Shown one piece after another: positions 1-9,514 of a stretch of 64,000 nt of DNA; the stretch's first letter is position 1; every line of letters starts with the position of its first letter. The notes under the pieces were generated by a model. The model was given only the letters and a program-made list of their open reading frames with translations, made no database searches and was not told the origin of the DNA. Position numbers and translations under genes: made by a program. Source of the stretch: Marinomonas sp. TW1 (GTDB taxonomy: Bacteria > Pseudomonadota > Gammaproteobacteria > Pseudomonadales > Marinomonadaceae); contig NZ_JSEE01000016.1 in the NCBI RefSeq assembly GCF_001625355.1, positions 26,332 through 90,331 of the forward strand, in the 5' to 3' direction.

Positions 1-145
1 TTTTGCTGCTGTTACGGCCACAGGGGTAAACAGTGTGGCTTTAGTCACTGCTATTACCTTGGCTGAATCCCCTGAGCAGGTGACTCGCTATCTGATTGGA
101 GTGTTTGAGCAATCAAGGGAGGTCATAAATGAAAATATTTCTTAA
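1..145 (+). CDS. thiE: Thiamine-phosphate synthase, C-terminal fragment
   Basis: An open frame (codons from base 2) enters from the left edge and stops at 143-145. Its 47 residues contain ATGVNSVALVTAIT followed by SPEQVTRYL, which matches the C-terminal end of ThiE, where a conserved A-TGV-S-AVVSAIT segment closes the phosphate-binding side of the TIM barrel. ThiE joins the HMP-pyrophosphate and thiazole phosphate moieties to give thiamine phosphate. It overlaps thiS by 17 bases, which fits the thiC-E-(F)-S-G-H order of gammaproteobacterial thiamine operons. The N-terminal part and any TPP riboswitch lie outside the window. Confidence 0.75.
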   Translation, partial: FAAVTATGVNSVALVTAITLAESPEQVTRYLIGVFEQSREVINENIS

Positions 146-326
146 TGATAAACCGTTTGAATTTGATGGTCGTCATGTTCAAGACTTAATTAATGTTTTG
201 CAAAAAGAGTCTGCTGGTGTAGCGGTCGCCATAGATCAAAACATTATTCCTCGCAGCGCTTGGGCGACGACCGATCTGCTTGCATCTTGCCGTGTGTTTA
301 TTTTTGAATCCATTGCAGGAGGTTAG
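129..326 (+). CDS. thiS: Sulfur carrier protein ThiS
   Basis: A 65-residue ubiquitin-like protein ending in Gly-Gly, the signature of ThiS. The terminal carboxylate is adenylated (by ThiF) and converted to a thiocarboxylate that donates sulfur for the thiazole ring. The start follows a good ribosome site (GGAGGT at 118-123). The size is normal for ThiS. It lies two bases upstream of thiG, its direct partner in thiazole synthesis, so identification from sequence plus context is firm. Confidence 0.95.
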   Translation: MKIFLNDKPFEFDGRHVQDLINVLQKESAGVAVAIDQNIIPRSAWATTDLLASCRVFIFESIAGG

Positions 327-328
327 CT

Positions 329-1108
329 ATGACACCATTGATTATTGCAGATCAAACGTTTGGCTCGCGTTTATTTGCCGGTACTGGAAAGTATGCCAAT
401 GCCGAGGCAATGACAGAGTCTCTGTCGGCCAGTGGCACTGAGTTGGTGACTCTATCTCTGCGGCGTTTGGATTTACAGCATCAAACTGACAACATTTTGA
501 AACCCTTGCAAAACATGGGCGTAAAGTTACTGCCTAATACCTCCGGCGCAAGAAATGCGAAAGAGGCTATTTTTGCATCCGAACTGGCTCGCGAGGCGCT
601 GCAGACGAATTGGGTCAAATTGGAAATCCATCCAGACCCACGTTATTTGATGCCAGATGGCAATGAAACCTTAGCAGCAGCAGAGGCGTTGATAAAAAAA
701 GGCTTTGTGGTGATGCCTTATGTGCATGCGGATCCTGTTTTGTGTAAGCGTCTGGAAGAGGTCGGTTGCCAATGTGTGATGCCGTTAGGCTCGCCAATTG
801 GATCGAACATGGGGCTAGCGAGTCGCCCCTTTTTGGACATTATTATCGAGCAGGCCAATGTGCCGGTGATTGTGGATGCCGGAATTGGTGCGCCATCGGA
901 TGCCTCATTGGCCTTAGAGATGGGCGCGGATGCGGTTTTGGTGAATACCGCGATGGCTGTGGCGAAACAACCGAAACAAATGGGCAAGGCGTTTCGGTTG
1001 GCCGTTGAAGCGGGTCGATTAGCGTACGAATCCGGATTGGGTGAGAAGCGGTCTGATGCAGCACATGCCACCAGCCCACTGACCGAGTTTATTGGGGCGT
1101 TATCATGA
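329..1108 (+). CDS. thiG: Thiazole synthase ThiG
   Basis: A 259-residue TIM-barrel enzyme that condenses 1-deoxyxylulose 5-phosphate, dehydroglycine and ThiS thiocarboxylate into thiazole phosphate. Visible family landmarks are the GTGKY segment near residues 18-22, the Schiff-base lysine in WVKLEIHPD (K97), and phosphate-binding glycines in PLGSPIGSN and [11 protein letters not shown]. Length matches the family. The last four bases overlap the thiH start (ATGA), implying translational coupling. In the DeLey-type aerobic route ThiO would replace ThiH; here the partner is ThiH. Confidence 0.97.
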   Translation: MTPLIIADQTFGSRLFAGTGKYANAEAMTESLSASGTELVTLSLRRLDLQHQTDNILKPLQNMGVKLLPNTSGARNAKEAIFASELAREALQTNWVKLEIHPDPRYLMPDGNETLAAAEALIKKGFVVMPYVHADPVLCKRLEEVGCQCVMPLGSPIGSNMGLASRPFLDIIIEQANVPVIVDAGIGAPSDASLALEMGADAVLVNTAMAVAKQPKQMGKAFRLAVEAGRLAYESGLGEKRSDAAHATSPLTEFIGALS

Positions 1109-2274
1109 GTAAAGCCTCTGTTGTGCGTGTTGTTGAGCAGAGCCCAGCCATTGCAGGTCAGTTCAGTCAGGTGCTTGAGGGGATGGACTGGCAAACGATG
1201 ACTCGCAGTCATCAAATGAAAACCGAACAAGATGTGATTCGGGCTCTGGCAAAAGATAAGCTGGACGTAGACGATTTTTCGGCGCTAATTTCGTCTGCTG
1301 CAGCACCTTATTTGCTGGAGATGGTGAGCAAAAGTGAACGTATCACTCAGCAGCGTTTCGGCAACACGATCAGCTTATTTGCGCCGCTGTATTTGTCAAA
1401 TACCTGTGCCAATGAATGTACTTACTGTGGTTTCTCTATGTCGAACGCCATTCGCCGTCTGACACTTAATGAGCAGCAAGTCGATGCTGAGGTGGCTGCT
1501 ATTAAGGCGAAAGGGTTTGACCATATTCTGTTGGTCACAGGTGAAACAAACAAGGTCTCTATGCCGTATTTTGAGCGTATGTTACCGCGCATAAAGCCCC
1601 ATTTCAGTCAGCTCTCTATGGAAGTTCAGCCATTAGAAAAGGCGGATTATGAGCGGCTTCAGCAATTGGGATTGGATGCGGTCTTGGTGTATCAAGAAAC
1701 CTACCGACGTAAAACCTATCTAGAGCATCATTTGCGGGGTAATAAAAGCAATTTTAATTACCGCTTAGATGCGCCGGATCGTATTGGTCAGGCTCAGATT
1801 CATAAAATAGGTTTAGGAGTGCTATTGGGCTTAGAGGATTGGCGTACTGACTCTATTGCCATGGCTCATCACCTGCGCCATTTGCAAAAGCGTTATTGGC
1901 GTAGCCGTTTTAGTGTGGCTTTTCCGAGAATTCGTCCTTGCGAAGGAGGGATCGAGCCTAAATCCGTGATCAGCGATCGCCAATTGGTTCAATTGATTGC
2001 TGCTTGGCGGTTATTTGATGCGGATTTAGAAATGAGTTTGTCGACACGTGAATCGCCTAGCTTTAGGCAGCATGCTGTAAAAATGGGCTTCACCACCATG
2101 AGTGCTGAGTCTAAAACTCAGCCCGGAGGTTATGCCGAAGAAGCTCAGCCTGCTTTGGAACAGTTTGAGATAAGTGATGAAAGAAGCGTCGTTGACATTG
2201 CGGCGATGATTCATGCCCAAGGGAAAGAGGTGGTTTGGAAAGATTGGGACCCAGCCTTAACAAGTCGTTCCTAA
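1105..2274 (+). CDS. thiH: 2-iminoacetate synthase ThiH (radical SAM)
   Basis: A 389-residue radical SAM enzyme that cleaves tyrosine to dehydroglycine and p-cresol, supplying ThiG. The [4Fe-4S] cluster motif CxxxCxxC is visible in [10 protein letters not shown] (C101, C105, C108). The ThiH C-terminal region follows, including RIRPCEGG and [10 protein letters not shown]. The start overlaps the end of thiG by four bases. It is the last gene of the thi operon in this window; a weak inverted repeat downstream (2330-2356) may end the transcript. Confidence 0.96.
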   Translation: MSKASVVRVVEQSPAIAGQFSQVLEGMDWQTMTRSHQMKTEQDVIRALAKDKLDVDDFSALISSAAAPYLLEMVSKSERITQQRFGNTISLFAPLYLSNTCANECTYCGFSMSNAIRRLTLNEQQVDAEVAAIKAKGFDHILLVTGETNKVSMPYFERMLPRIKPHFSQLSMEVQPLEKADYERLQQLGLDAVLVYQETYRRKTYLEHHLRGNKSNFNYRLDAPDRIGQAQIHKIGLGVLLGLEDWRTDSIAMAHHLRHLQKRYWRSRFSVAFPRIRPCEGGIEPKSVISDRQLVQLIAAWRLFDADLEMSLSTRESPSFRQHAVKMGFTTMSAESKTQPGGYAEEAQPALEQFEISDERSVVDIAAMIHAQGKEVVWKDWDPALTSRS

Positions 2275-2329
2275 TTGGGGTAATGTGCATTCATTGACGG
2301 TTTTATTTAGCTTGATGGATACATTCATC

Positions 2330-2356
2330 AGCTTGTTGACGTCATGCTGACAAGCT
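2330..2356 (+). terminator. Possible terminator after thiH
   Basis: AGCTTGT (2330-2336) pairs with ACAAGCT (2350-2356) around a 13-base loop, followed by TTAT. The T-run is short and the loop large, so this is only a candidate end for the thi transcript. Confidence 0.3.
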
Positions 2357-2444
2357 TTATCACTCTCTCCTTGGTCTTTGGTTCGGTTTGACGTAACTCT
2401 AGACATAATGTCTTCATCGCAAACAGAACGATCGAGGAGAAAGT

Positions 2445-2891
2445 ATGTTGACCAATAAAAAAACTGGCATGATTGCCGTGACATGTTTGGGTATTGCGCT
2501 TATTGCTGGTGTGGCAATGAAAGCCTTTGCTGAGTCGGAGGAAGTAAAAATGGCGGCACCTAATCATGAGCAATTGGCGGAGCGCATTGCCGATAAGTTG
2601 GGCTTGGACAGTGATGCAGAGCATAAAGTGTCAGCATTGTTTGAACGAGATGGTCAAAAAATACGAAAAATCCAAGAGCAACTTCATAAAACTCAAGTCG
2701 CATTGAGTCAGCTTACGCCCAATTCAAAAGGTTATTTGAAGCAAGTGGATACACTGGCGGATAAAAGCGCTAAGCAAACTAAGGCGTTAACCATGGCGTA
2801 CGCGGAGAATCGTGCGTCTTTGTATGAGTTACTGACACCGAAGCAGATTGAAAGGTTGGAAACGCCAGCGGCACCAGATAATGTAAAATAA
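2445..2891 (+). CDS. Small periplasmic Spy/CpxP-like protein
   Basis: A 148-residue protein with an N-terminal hydrophobic signal segment (about residues 8-30, ending near AFA|ES). The rest is highly charged and predicted to be mostly helical. A LTPKQIERLE stretch near the C-terminus resembles the LTxxQ motif of Spy/CpxP/ZraP periplasmic chaperones and metal-stress proteins. The start ATG follows GAGGAGAAAGT. It stands alone between thiH and the convergent aroA. The Spy-like call rests on size, export signal and one motif, so it is tentative; function cannot be fixed from sequence. Confidence 0.5.
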   Translation: MLTNKKTGMIAVTCLGIALIAGVAMKAFAESEEVKMAAPNHEQLAERIADKLGLDSDAEHKVSALFERDGQKIRKIQEQLHKTQVALSQLTPNSKGYLKQVDTLADKSAKQTKALTMAYAENRASLYELLTPKQIERLETPAAPDNVK

Positions 2892-2904
2892 TTCGTAATA
2901 AAAA

Positions 2905-2946
2905 AGCCTCAGTGACCTAGGAAATAATGCATAGGCTACTGAGGCT
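2905..2946 (-). terminator. Rho-independent terminator of aroA
   Basis: AGCCTCAGT (2905-2913) pairs with ACTGAGGCT (2938-2946), extended by CCTA/TAGG (2916-2919 with 2932-2935). Read on the minus strand, the stem is followed by a T-rich run (complement of 2895-2905). There is no T-run on the plus side, so it mainly serves aroA. Confidence 0.75.
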
Positions 2947-2965
2947 GGATGACGTTAGTCATTCT

Positions 2966-4246
2966 CTACGATTGAGTCACTTCATTGAATAATTCAAAGT
3001 AGGTTGGGAAGGTCTTAGAGGTACAGCCTGGATCATTGATTGTCACAGGGGTATCTGAGAAGGCTACCAATGAGAAGCACATCGCAATGCGGTGATCATT
3101 GTAGGTATCGATTGCCGCGTGTTTTAAGGTTGTTACCGGTGTGACACTAATGAAATCTTCACCTTCAATCACTTCAGCACCAAGCTTTTTAAGCTCTGTG
3201 GCCATTGCACTTAAACGGTCTGTTTCTTTTACGCGCCAGTTATAAATATTACGGATGCGAGTCGTGCCTTCTGCAAACAGTGCTGTCGTAGCAATTGTCA
3301 TGGCGGCATCTGGGATGTGGTTCATATCTAGGTCTACGCCTTTCAGCGTTTGACGTTCTGCTTCTATCCAGGTCGGACCATAGGTGATTTTCGCCCCCAT
3401 TTTTTCCAGTACTTCAGCGAACTTCACGTCCCCTTGAACACTGTCTGTACCAACGCCATGCACTTTGATTTTTCCACCAGCAATCGCCGCTGCCGCTAAA
3501 AAATAAGATGCAGAAGAGGCATCACCTTCGACCATGATTTCGCCAGGGCTTTGGTAAGTTTGCTGACCTTTGACGATAAAGGCTTGGTAATTTTGGTTTT
3601 CCACCTCGATACCAAATTGCTTCATAGCGTGTAATGTGATGTCGATGTAAGGCTTAGAGACTAATTCTCCATCGACCTTAATAGTGAGGTCTTGTTGCGC
3701 CAAGGGAGCGCTCATTAAAATAGCAGTCAAGAACTGACTTGAAATGTTGCCTTTGATGGCAACTTCCCCGCCGTTTAATCCATTAGCCTTAATGCGCAGC
3801 GGTGGGTAATTCGTCTCGCCTTCATATTGAATGTTTACACCAAGCGTTTTCAGGGCATCGACTAGGTCGCCAATCGGACGTTCGTGCATGCGAGGCTCAC
3901 CATGCAAACGAAATTCACCTTGACCAAGGCATAGTGCTGCGGTTAGTGGGCGCATGGCAGTGCCAGCATTGCCCAAAAACAAGTCACCGAAATCGGCTTG
4001 AATAGGGCCACCCAGACCTTCTAATACACAAGTCGTGCCTTGATCTTCTAGGCGGTAGCTTACGCCCAATTGAGTCAGGCTCTCGAGCATATGACGAATG
4101 TCATCACTGTCTAATAAATTAGTGATTCTGGTGGTGCCTTTGGCAAGCGTTGCCAGTAACAAAATGCGGTTTGAAAGACTCTTTGAGCCTGGAATTTGGA
4201 TTTCGCCATCAGCCTTAGAAAGTGGGCCAAGAGTTATAGAGTTCAT
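2966..4246 (-). CDS. aroA: 5-enolpyruvylshikimate-3-phosphate synthase
   Basis: The sixth shikimate-pathway step, joining shikimate 3-phosphate and phosphoenolpyruvate. From the chosen start the protein is 426 residues, close to the E. coli enzyme. The N-terminus [20 protein letters not shown] carries the substrate-binding GSKSLSNR motif. Other family motifs seen are [10 protein letters not shown], the active-site loop with [14 protein letters not shown], and RVKETDRL. The frame can also start at GTG 4261 or ATG 4258, adding a few residues, but ATG 4246 aligns with the usual family start and has a weak GGA upstream. The gene is monocistronic here, unlike aroA in serC-aroA or tyrA-aroA arrangements. 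Confidence 0.96.
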   Translation of the reverse strand: MNSITLGPLSKADGEIQIPGSKSLSNRILLLATLAKGTTRITNLLDSDDIRHMLESLTQLGVSYRLEDQGTTCVLEGLGGPIQADFGDLFLGNAGTAMRPLTAALCLGQGEFRLHGEPRMHERPIGDLVDALKTLGVNIQYEGETNYPPLRIKANGLNGGEVAIKGNISSQFLTAILMSAPLAQQDLTIKVDGELVSKPYIDITLHAMKQFGIEVENQNYQAFIVKGQQTYQSPGEIMVEGDASSASYFLAAAAIAGGKIKVHGVGTDSVQGDVKFAEVLEKMGAKITYGPTWIEAERQTLKGVDLDMNHIPDAAMTIATTALFAEGTTRIRNIYNWRVKETDRLSAMATELKKLGAEVIEGEDFISVTPVTTLKHAAIDTYNDHRIAMCFSLVAFSDTPVTINDPGCTSKTFPTYFELFNEVTQS

Positions 4247-4468
4247 GTTTGTATCCATCACAGTGGTTTAAGTTTTTTGTTAATGAGCGCCTAGTGGCTA
4301 AATAAATAAAGGGTCAATGTATGGCTCAAAAATATCCCGTCTGTAAGTGGTCGCGTCGCTCTGTATAAGAGGTCAGTCTTGAATGAGGGCTAGTATACCT
4401 AGGATGTTAGGTGATGTCATTTGCATAAAAATGACACATTGAGGGAAATGTGCAAATAATTTGTTGAA

Positions 4469-4494
4469 AATAATGATAGTAATCATTATCATTT
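4469..4494 (+). promoter_or_regulatory. Fur box upstream of TonB receptor
   Basis: AATAATGATAGTAATCATT with a further ATCATT is a near match to repeated NAT(A/T)AT Fur hexamers in the 6-6-1-6 arrangement. It lies about 60 bases before the receptor start, in an AT-rich promoter region. Iron-dependent repression by Fur is inferred. Confidence 0.75.
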
Positions 4495-4556
4495 AGGTTA
4501 AGGGTTGCAAGGAGTGCAAGTTGTATATCATCTTTCAACTTTCTTAGGTTTTAAAA

Positions 4557-6455
4557 ATGAAATTTAATAAAAAAAAGTTAGCTATTTTAATTTCCGGTTG
4601 TTTCATTACAGCAAATACTTTATTGGCGAATGAGACAACGGATTTGGATTCATTGATCATTTCAGCGAAAGCGCCTGTTGATCAAAATAACTATTCTGGC
4701 TCCGTTAGTGTCATTACGGCTGATGACATTAAGTCTAGTGGCGCAACGGATTTAGCTGATGTAATCAATTTATCTCCCAGCGTTCAGCTCGTTTCCACTT
4801 ATGTCAATCCATCGCCAGCCGCTCAAATAAGAGGTTTTGGTACGGATCAAGTTTTGATTTTGGTAAATGGCAAACGTATCCCAAACATTGACCGTTCCGT
4901 ACCTAGAGAGCCTGCGTATCGTTATGGGTTGGTGCCTTTAGCTAATATTGAAAAAATCGAAATTATTCGTGGCCCTGCGTCCAGTCTTTATGGTGCTGAT
5001 GCCTTGGCCGGGGTAATTAATATCATTACCAAAAAATCAACCGCAGAATGGTCTGGCTCAATCTCTCTTTATGGAGAAGTAATGGACAATGCCAATGGCG
5101 GAGATAGTCAAGGGGTAAGTTTGTCTGCTTCTGGCGCGGTAACAGATAATATTGATTTATTGGTTTCTGGACAAACCAGTGATAGAGATGAAATTCGAGA
5201 TGATGACGATTTGGCCAGCTTACAATCGTCTAAAGACCTTGATAACTATCAAGCCGTGATTGGAATCGACTTGAATAACGGCGATCGTATTGAACTCAGT
5301 ACTCTTCAATCTGATGACAATAGTAAGGAATACGACGCTTCGGGAGATGAAGATGACACGACTGACGTCGAAACCAAGATATTTACTGTCGAGTATTTAA
5401 CTGAAATAGCCAATTTTGACAGCACGGTTTCTTATTCGACTGGTGAGTCGAATGTACTTGAAGCCACCCGAGATTGGACCGTTAAGGAAGACAGTTTTGC
5501 TTTTGATACGCAAGGTTATTTAAATGAAAAAAATTATCTGAGTGTTGGGTTAACTTATCGCGAGGAAGAAGCCATTCGTGACGACACCACGACGTTTCAA
5601 GACAAGGTGGATTCAACGACCTTAGCGGCACAAAATGTGTTTAAGATGACGGATAAGACAAGTATTACATTGGGCGTGGCATTTGATGATCACAGTAAAT
5701 ATGGTAGCGAGGTTAGCCCTAAAGTCAGTGTCTTTAATCAGCTAACACCTGTTTTAGGGGTGAAAGCTAGTTATGGTAAAAGTTATCTTGCGCCTTCTAT
5801 TAGTCAAGGCTCTTCTAATTACGTGGTAAATGGAGGGTCGAGTCGCTATTTTGGGAATGATGATCTTAAACCTGAAACGGCGAACACGCTTGAGTTAGGG
5901 GTAACATTCCAGCAGAGTCATTCCCAAGGTGCCATTACTTTGTTTCGCTCTGATGTAGAAGATCTTATCAGTACGGAAGTAGTGTCATCAACGGGGATTA
6001 CTACAATTAGGCAATATGAGAATGTTCAATCGGCTATTCTACAGGGTGTAGAGTTCACTTGGTCGATATTTAATGACTTAGACACTCAGAAGCTTAGCTT
6101 GAGTTACACTTATCTTGATACTGAAAATGAGTCTAATGGTAAGGCGTTAGTGGATCGTTCGGATCATCTTGTCAAAGTAAACTACCTTCATAAAGATCTA
6201 TATTCAGGTTTTGATCTAGATGCACAAGCTCGTTATGTTGGTGACCAGTTTACTAATGAGGCTAATACAGAGATGTTAGAAGGGTATTTCGTGGCCGATT
6301 TGGGCGTTAGTAAGCAGATATTGGATAACACCAGATTGCGATTTGGTATTAATAATCTAACGGATAAGGTTGTGATGATTCAACCGGCGCGAGAATCGGA
6401 ACGCTACCTGGAAAGCGGACGCTCTTTCAAACTGTCACTTACTTCAACCTTTTAA
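4557..6455 (+). CDS. TonB-dependent outer-membrane receptor (probable haem receptor)
   Basis: A 632-residue outer-membrane receptor. It has a signal peptide (about residues 1-24), a TonB-box-like stretch (DLDSLIISA), a plug domain with QIRGFG, LVNGKRIP and EIIRGPASSLYGADALAG, and a 22-strand-type barrel ending in the aromatic terminal residue F. Its place directly upstream of hmuS and facing hmuTUV argues for haem as substrate. The classical haem-receptor motifs FRAP and NPNL appear only as YLAPS (about 410) and GNDDLKPE (about 433), with no histidine between them. Haem specificity is therefore likely from context but not proven; a catecholate or colicin-type receptor is the alternative. A Fur box lies upstream. 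Confidence 0.85.
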   Translation: MKFNKKKLAILISGCFITANTLLANETTDLDSLIISAKAPVDQNNYSGSVSVITADDIKSSGATDLADVINLSPSVQLVSTYVNPSPAAQIRGFGTDQVLILVNGKRIPNIDRSVPREPAYRYGLVPLANIEKIEIIRGPASSLYGADALAGVINIITKKSTAEWSGSISLYGEVMDNANGGDSQGVSLSASGAVTDNIDLLVSGQTSDRDEIRDDDDLASLQSSKDLDNYQAVIGIDLNNGDRIELSTLQSDDNSKEYDASGDEDDTTDVETKIFTVEYLTEIANFDSTVSYSTGESNVLEATRDWTVKEDSFAFDTQGYLNEKNYLSVGLTYREEEAIRDDTTTFQDKVDSTTLAAQNVFKMTDKTSITLGVAFDDHSKYGSEVSPKVSVFNQLTPVLGVKASYGKSYLAPSISQGSSNYVVNGGSSRYFGNDDLKPETANTLELGVTFQQSHSQGAITLFRSDVEDLISTEVVSSTGITTIRQYENVQSAILQGVEFTWSIFNDLDTQKLSLSYTYLDTENESNGKALVDRSDHLVKVNYLHKDLYSGFDLDAQARYVGDQFTNEANTEMLEGYFVADLGVSKQILDNTRLRFGINNLTDKVVMIQPARESERYLESGRSFKLSLTSTF

Positions 6456-6476
6456 TGAAACACGTCTGGAGTTGTT

Positions 6477-7550
6477 ATGTCTATTAAGACGTTATTTGAC
6501 AGATCAATTGATAATGCCTCTTTGCAGGAGAAATATGCCGCATTGAAGCAAGACCAACCAAATATGAGACAGCGTGACGTCGCGACTCAATTGGAAATGT
6601 CTGAGGCAGAAATGGTCTATGAGCAGTTGGGTGTGCAGAGTCTTTACTTTAATGACGATTTTGCCAATTTGCTTAAAGATCTACCAAGTTTGGGTTATGT
6701 CATGATTTTGCTACGTAATGACTTTGCTGTTCATGAGCGTAAAGGCGTTTATGAAAATGTCAAAGTTGGTGGGCCAATGGGGATGGGGTTAATCATTTCA
6801 TCTGATAACCGTATCGATTTACGGTTATTTCTAAAACGTTGGAAGCATGGTTTTGCGGTTCAAGAAACATTGCCTAACGGTAGTCGTTTTAGTCTTCAAT
6901 TTTATGATGAAAATGGCGTGGCTATTCAGAAGTTGTATTTGCAAGAAAGCAGTAATGTTGAAGCCTATATGAGTTTGGTCACAAAATATCGTCATTCAAA
7001 TCAGCAAGTAAGATTGAGCATTGTTAAGAGATCAGAAGGCGTTGCTAGCGAAGCGCAAGAGATAGACCAAATGGCACTATACCAAGACTGGTCAAATATG
7101 ACAGATGTCCATCAATTTGTTGGTTTGCTGAAGAAATATGCAGTAAGTCGAGAACGGGCGTTTGATTTGGTCGGTGAAGAATATGCTCAGCCGTTTGACA
7201 TAGGGAAATTGAAAGAGGTGTTGATTACAGTAGCGGATCAGCAAGTGCCCATTATGTGTTTTGTAGGGAATAAAGGTGGCATTCAGATTCACTCTGGTGT
7301 CATTCATTCGATTGTTGAGAAGGGAGATTGGCTGAATATCCTTGACCCAGAGTTCAATTTGCATTTACTTATGAGTGGTATAAACCGTGGTTGGTTAATT
7401 AGAAAGCCAACGTCTGATGGCATTATTACTTCATTAGAGTTGTATGATGGAACTGGAAATCAGGTGGCGCAATTCTTTGGTAAAAGAATAGAAAAAAGCC
7501 CGGAAAACAAAGATTGGCGGGCTATTGCTGAAGCTACGCTTGTTTCGTAA
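6477..7550 (+). CDS. hmuS: Hemin-degrading / haem-trafficking factor HmuS (HemS/ChuS family)
   Basis: A 357-residue cytoplasmic protein of the HemS/ChuS/HmuS family, made of two repeated domains. The haem-ligand histidine of the family falls in DVHQFVGLLKKY (H212). Conserved GPMGMGLI and SLQFYDENGVAIQKLYL segments are visible, and the C-terminal repeat has IQIHSGVIHSI and LYDGTGNQVAQFFGKR. Family members bind imported haem and pass it on or degrade it to release iron. It lies 21 bases after the receptor gene with its own GGAG-type ribosome site, so the two form one Fur-controlled operon. It ends at a strong bidirectional terminator. Confidence 0.95.
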   Translation: MSIKTLFDRSIDNASLQEKYAALKQDQPNMRQRDVATQLEMSEAEMVYEQLGVQSLYFNDDFANLLKDLPSLGYVMILLRNDFAVHERKGVYENVKVGGPMGMGLIISSDNRIDLRLFLKRWKHGFAVQETLPNGSRFSLQFYDENGVAIQKLYLQESSNVEAYMSLVTKYRHSNQQVRLSIVKRSEGVASEAQEIDQMALYQDWSNMTDVHQFVGLLKKYAVSRERAFDLVGEEYAQPFDIGKLKEVLITVADQQVPIMCFVGNKGGIQIHSGVIHSIVEKGDWLNILDPEFNLHLLMSGINRGWLIRKPTSDGIITSLELYDGTGNQVAQFFGKRIEKSPENKDWRAIAEATLVS

Positions 7551-7574
7551 TTGCTCATTAAGTTGAGTCGACCT

Positions 7575-7608
7575 AAAAAAGGGAGTGCTATTTAGCACTC
7601 CCTTTTTT
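7575..7608. terminator. Bidirectional terminator between hmuS and hmuV
   Basis: AAAAAAGGGAGTGCTA (7575-7590) and TAGCACTCCCTTTTTT (7593-7608) form a perfect 16-bp stem with a two-base gap. T-runs on both strands allow it to end both convergent haem operons. Confidence 0.93.
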
Positions 7609-7637
7609 ATTTAAATGTGTTCCTAATTCAAATGGTA

Positions 7638-8432
7638 TTATTGAATCGAATCCAATAATACTGTGGGCTGAACGTCAGGTGATGAATGAAAAAAATCTCC
7701 TTTGACGCCATAGACCTTATCTAAATGGTGTCTTTGTAATACTTTTTCCGCAGTCCCTTGTGTAATCACTTCTCCATGATTGAGTAGAACCAATTGGTCG
7801 GCAAAATTTGCTGCAAGAGATAGGTCATGTACAACGGCGATCACCCCTATGTTTCTATTGGTAAGAGTTTTGGCAAGAGATAGAACTTGATGCTGATGAT
7901 AAATATCAAGGCTGGAGGTAGGTTCATCCAACAGTAGAAAACGTGGAGTGTCTTGTTGATAAGGAAACCACAGTTGTGCCAATACTCGGGCTAACTGCGT
8001 ACGCTGTTTTTCTCCTCCTGATAGAGTCATAAAGTTTTGATCATGCAAGTGCGATATCGACATATAATTCATGACATCTCGTACAATCTTTGCCATATCT
8101 TGCCGAGTTATGAGATGCTCGAAAGCATAACAGCCCATTGTCACAACTTCGGATACGGTAAAGCTAAATCCCATCTCATAGGACTGAGTCATAACAGCTC
8201 TTATTTGAGCAAGTTCTGCTGCAGAATATTGAGCAATGTTTTTGCCATTTAAAGAAACGTGATTTGAAACCGCTTCAAAATCACCACAGCAAGCCTTTAA
8301 TAATGTGGATTTTCCTGCACCATTTGGCCCAATTAAAACCGTCAGCTGATTGGGTTCAGCGGTCAATTGAACATTTTTTAGGCAAGGCTTACCCATGAAT
8401 GAAATTGATAAGTCATGTGCGATCATAGACAT
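7638..8432 (-). CDS. hmuV: Hemin ABC transporter ATP-binding protein HmuV
   Basis: A 264-residue ABC ATPase of the iron/haem (FecE/BtuD-like) class. Walker A is GPNGAGKST (about residues 35-43), the signature is LSGGEKQR and Walker B is FLLLDEPTSS, followed by a D-loop and the switch H in VVHDLSLAA. It powers haem movement through HmuU across the inner membrane. It follows hmuU by 20 bases in the hmuTUV operon. The haem assignment comes from the neighbouring hmuS and HmuT-type binding protein. Confidence 0.94.
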   Translation of the reverse strand: MSMIAHDLSISFMGKPCLKNVQLTAEPNQLTVLIGPNGAGKSTLLKACCGDFEAVSNHVSLNGKNIAQYSAAELAQIRAVMTQSYEMGFSFTVSEVVTMGCYAFEHLITRQDMAKIVRDVMNYMSISHLHDQNFMTLSGGEKQRTQLARVLAQLWFPYQQDTPRFLLLDEPTSSLDIYHQHQVLSLAKTLTNRNIGVIAVVHDLSLAANFADQLVLLNHGEVITQGTAEKVLQRHHLDKVYGVKGDFFHSSPDVQPTVLLDSIQ

Positions 8433-8452
8433 GATTGATACCCTAAAATGAA

Positions 8453-9514
8453 TTAATTGAATCTTTGAGTTTGCTTATACAACACGTAAAGGAAAAAAGG
8501 GCCACCTAAGGCGCTGGTGACTAAACCAATCGGCACTTCTGCGGGGGGAATGGCAATGCGTGCAATAATGTCTGTGAGGGTTAAAAAACTGGCTCCCAAC
8601 AACATGCTGGTTGGCAGTAAAAACTTATGATCTGGGCCTATCAAAATACGAACAAGGTGAGGAATAACAAAACCAACAAAGCCAATCATGCCGCTAATAG
8701 AAACTGCCGCCCCAATAGCGATGGCCGTGAACAAAAAGACTTGTTTCTTAAGCTGTGCAACCTGTACGCCAAGATGCTCTGCCTGAGCTTCGCCAAGGAG
8801 GTATAGGTTAAGAGGCCGAGCAAGGCGACTTAAGCCAACTATGCTAATACCAATCAAGAGCAATACTGGTAAGGTAAGTGACCAATTATTACCGCCAAGA
8901 TTCCCCATGGTCCAAAAGGTTAATTCTCGTAACTCTTCATCGGTACTTATTAACGTTAAGATGCCAATAAAAGAACCGACTATTGCGTTCACAGCAATTC
9001 CAGCTAGTAACAAGGTGATGATAGTAAATTGACCATGTTGATTACTGAGTTTATAGATAATGCCGCAGACGCCAAGGCAACCTAACATCGCGCCTATTGG
9101 TAGTGCATATGGGCCAAAATAGGACATTGCATTTGGGAACATACTGTTACCAAGTACAATAATGACGACGGCGCCAAATGCTCCGCCTCCAGCAACGCCT
9201 ATTAAGCCGGGGTCCGCTAGAGGGTTGCGAAACAGGGCTTGCATGGCGGCACCGCACATACCTAATGCCGCGCCAACCGCCATGGCCAGTAAGGTACGAG
9301 GTAAGCGAATTTCCAGTAAAACATTCGTGCTCAGAGCATAATGTTGTGTTCCTGTGATGTTAAGCAGATCTTGAAATATTTGATTAAAAGACAGTGGCAT
9401 CGCACCGATCGTGATGGACAAAATGGCGCTTAATATAAGTAGGCCAAGCGTAAAAGGCTTGGCCATAAATTGCTTTTTGCTACGCTCAGCGCTCAGCGTT
9501 AGAGTGTCTGTCAT
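8453..9514 (-). CDS. hmuU: Hemin ABC transporter permease HmuU
   Basis: A 353-residue inner-membrane permease of the FecCD/BtuC family, with nine or ten hydrophobic segments. Family motifs include RLPRTLLAMAVGAALG, GAAMQALFRNPLADPGLIGV, the coupling segment around LGVQVAQLKKQ, and GFVGFVIPHLVR near the C-terminus. It forms the channel for haem delivered by HmuT. Its start overlaps the end of hmuT by four bases, a sign of translational coupling. Confidence 0.95.
   Translation of the reverse strand: MTDTLTLSAERSKKQFMAKPFTLGLLILSAILSITIGAMPLSFNQIFQDLLNITGTQHYALSTNVLLEIRLPRTLLAMAVGAALGMCGAAMQALFRNPLADPGLIGVAGGGAFGAVVIIVLGNSMFPNAMSYFGPYALPIGAMLGCLGVCGIIYKLSNQHGQFTIITLLLAGIAVNAIVGSFIGILTLISTDEELRELTFWTMGNLGGNNWSLTLPVLLLIGISIVGLSRLARPLNLYLLGEAQAEHLGVQVAQLKKQVFLFTAIAIGAAVSISGMIGFVGFVIPHLVRILIGPDHKFLLPTSMLLGASFLTLTDIIARIAIPPAEVPIGLVTSALGGPFFLYVLYKQTQRFN

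Noticed and set aside
1..128. TPP riboswitch ahead of thiS
   Set aside because: The segment is coding sequence of thiE; any riboswitch must lie upstream of the operon's first gene, outside the window.
718..1230. 170-codon minus-strand open frame over thiG and thiH
   Set aside because: Antisense shadow of two firmly identified genes, with no ribosome site or family resemblance.
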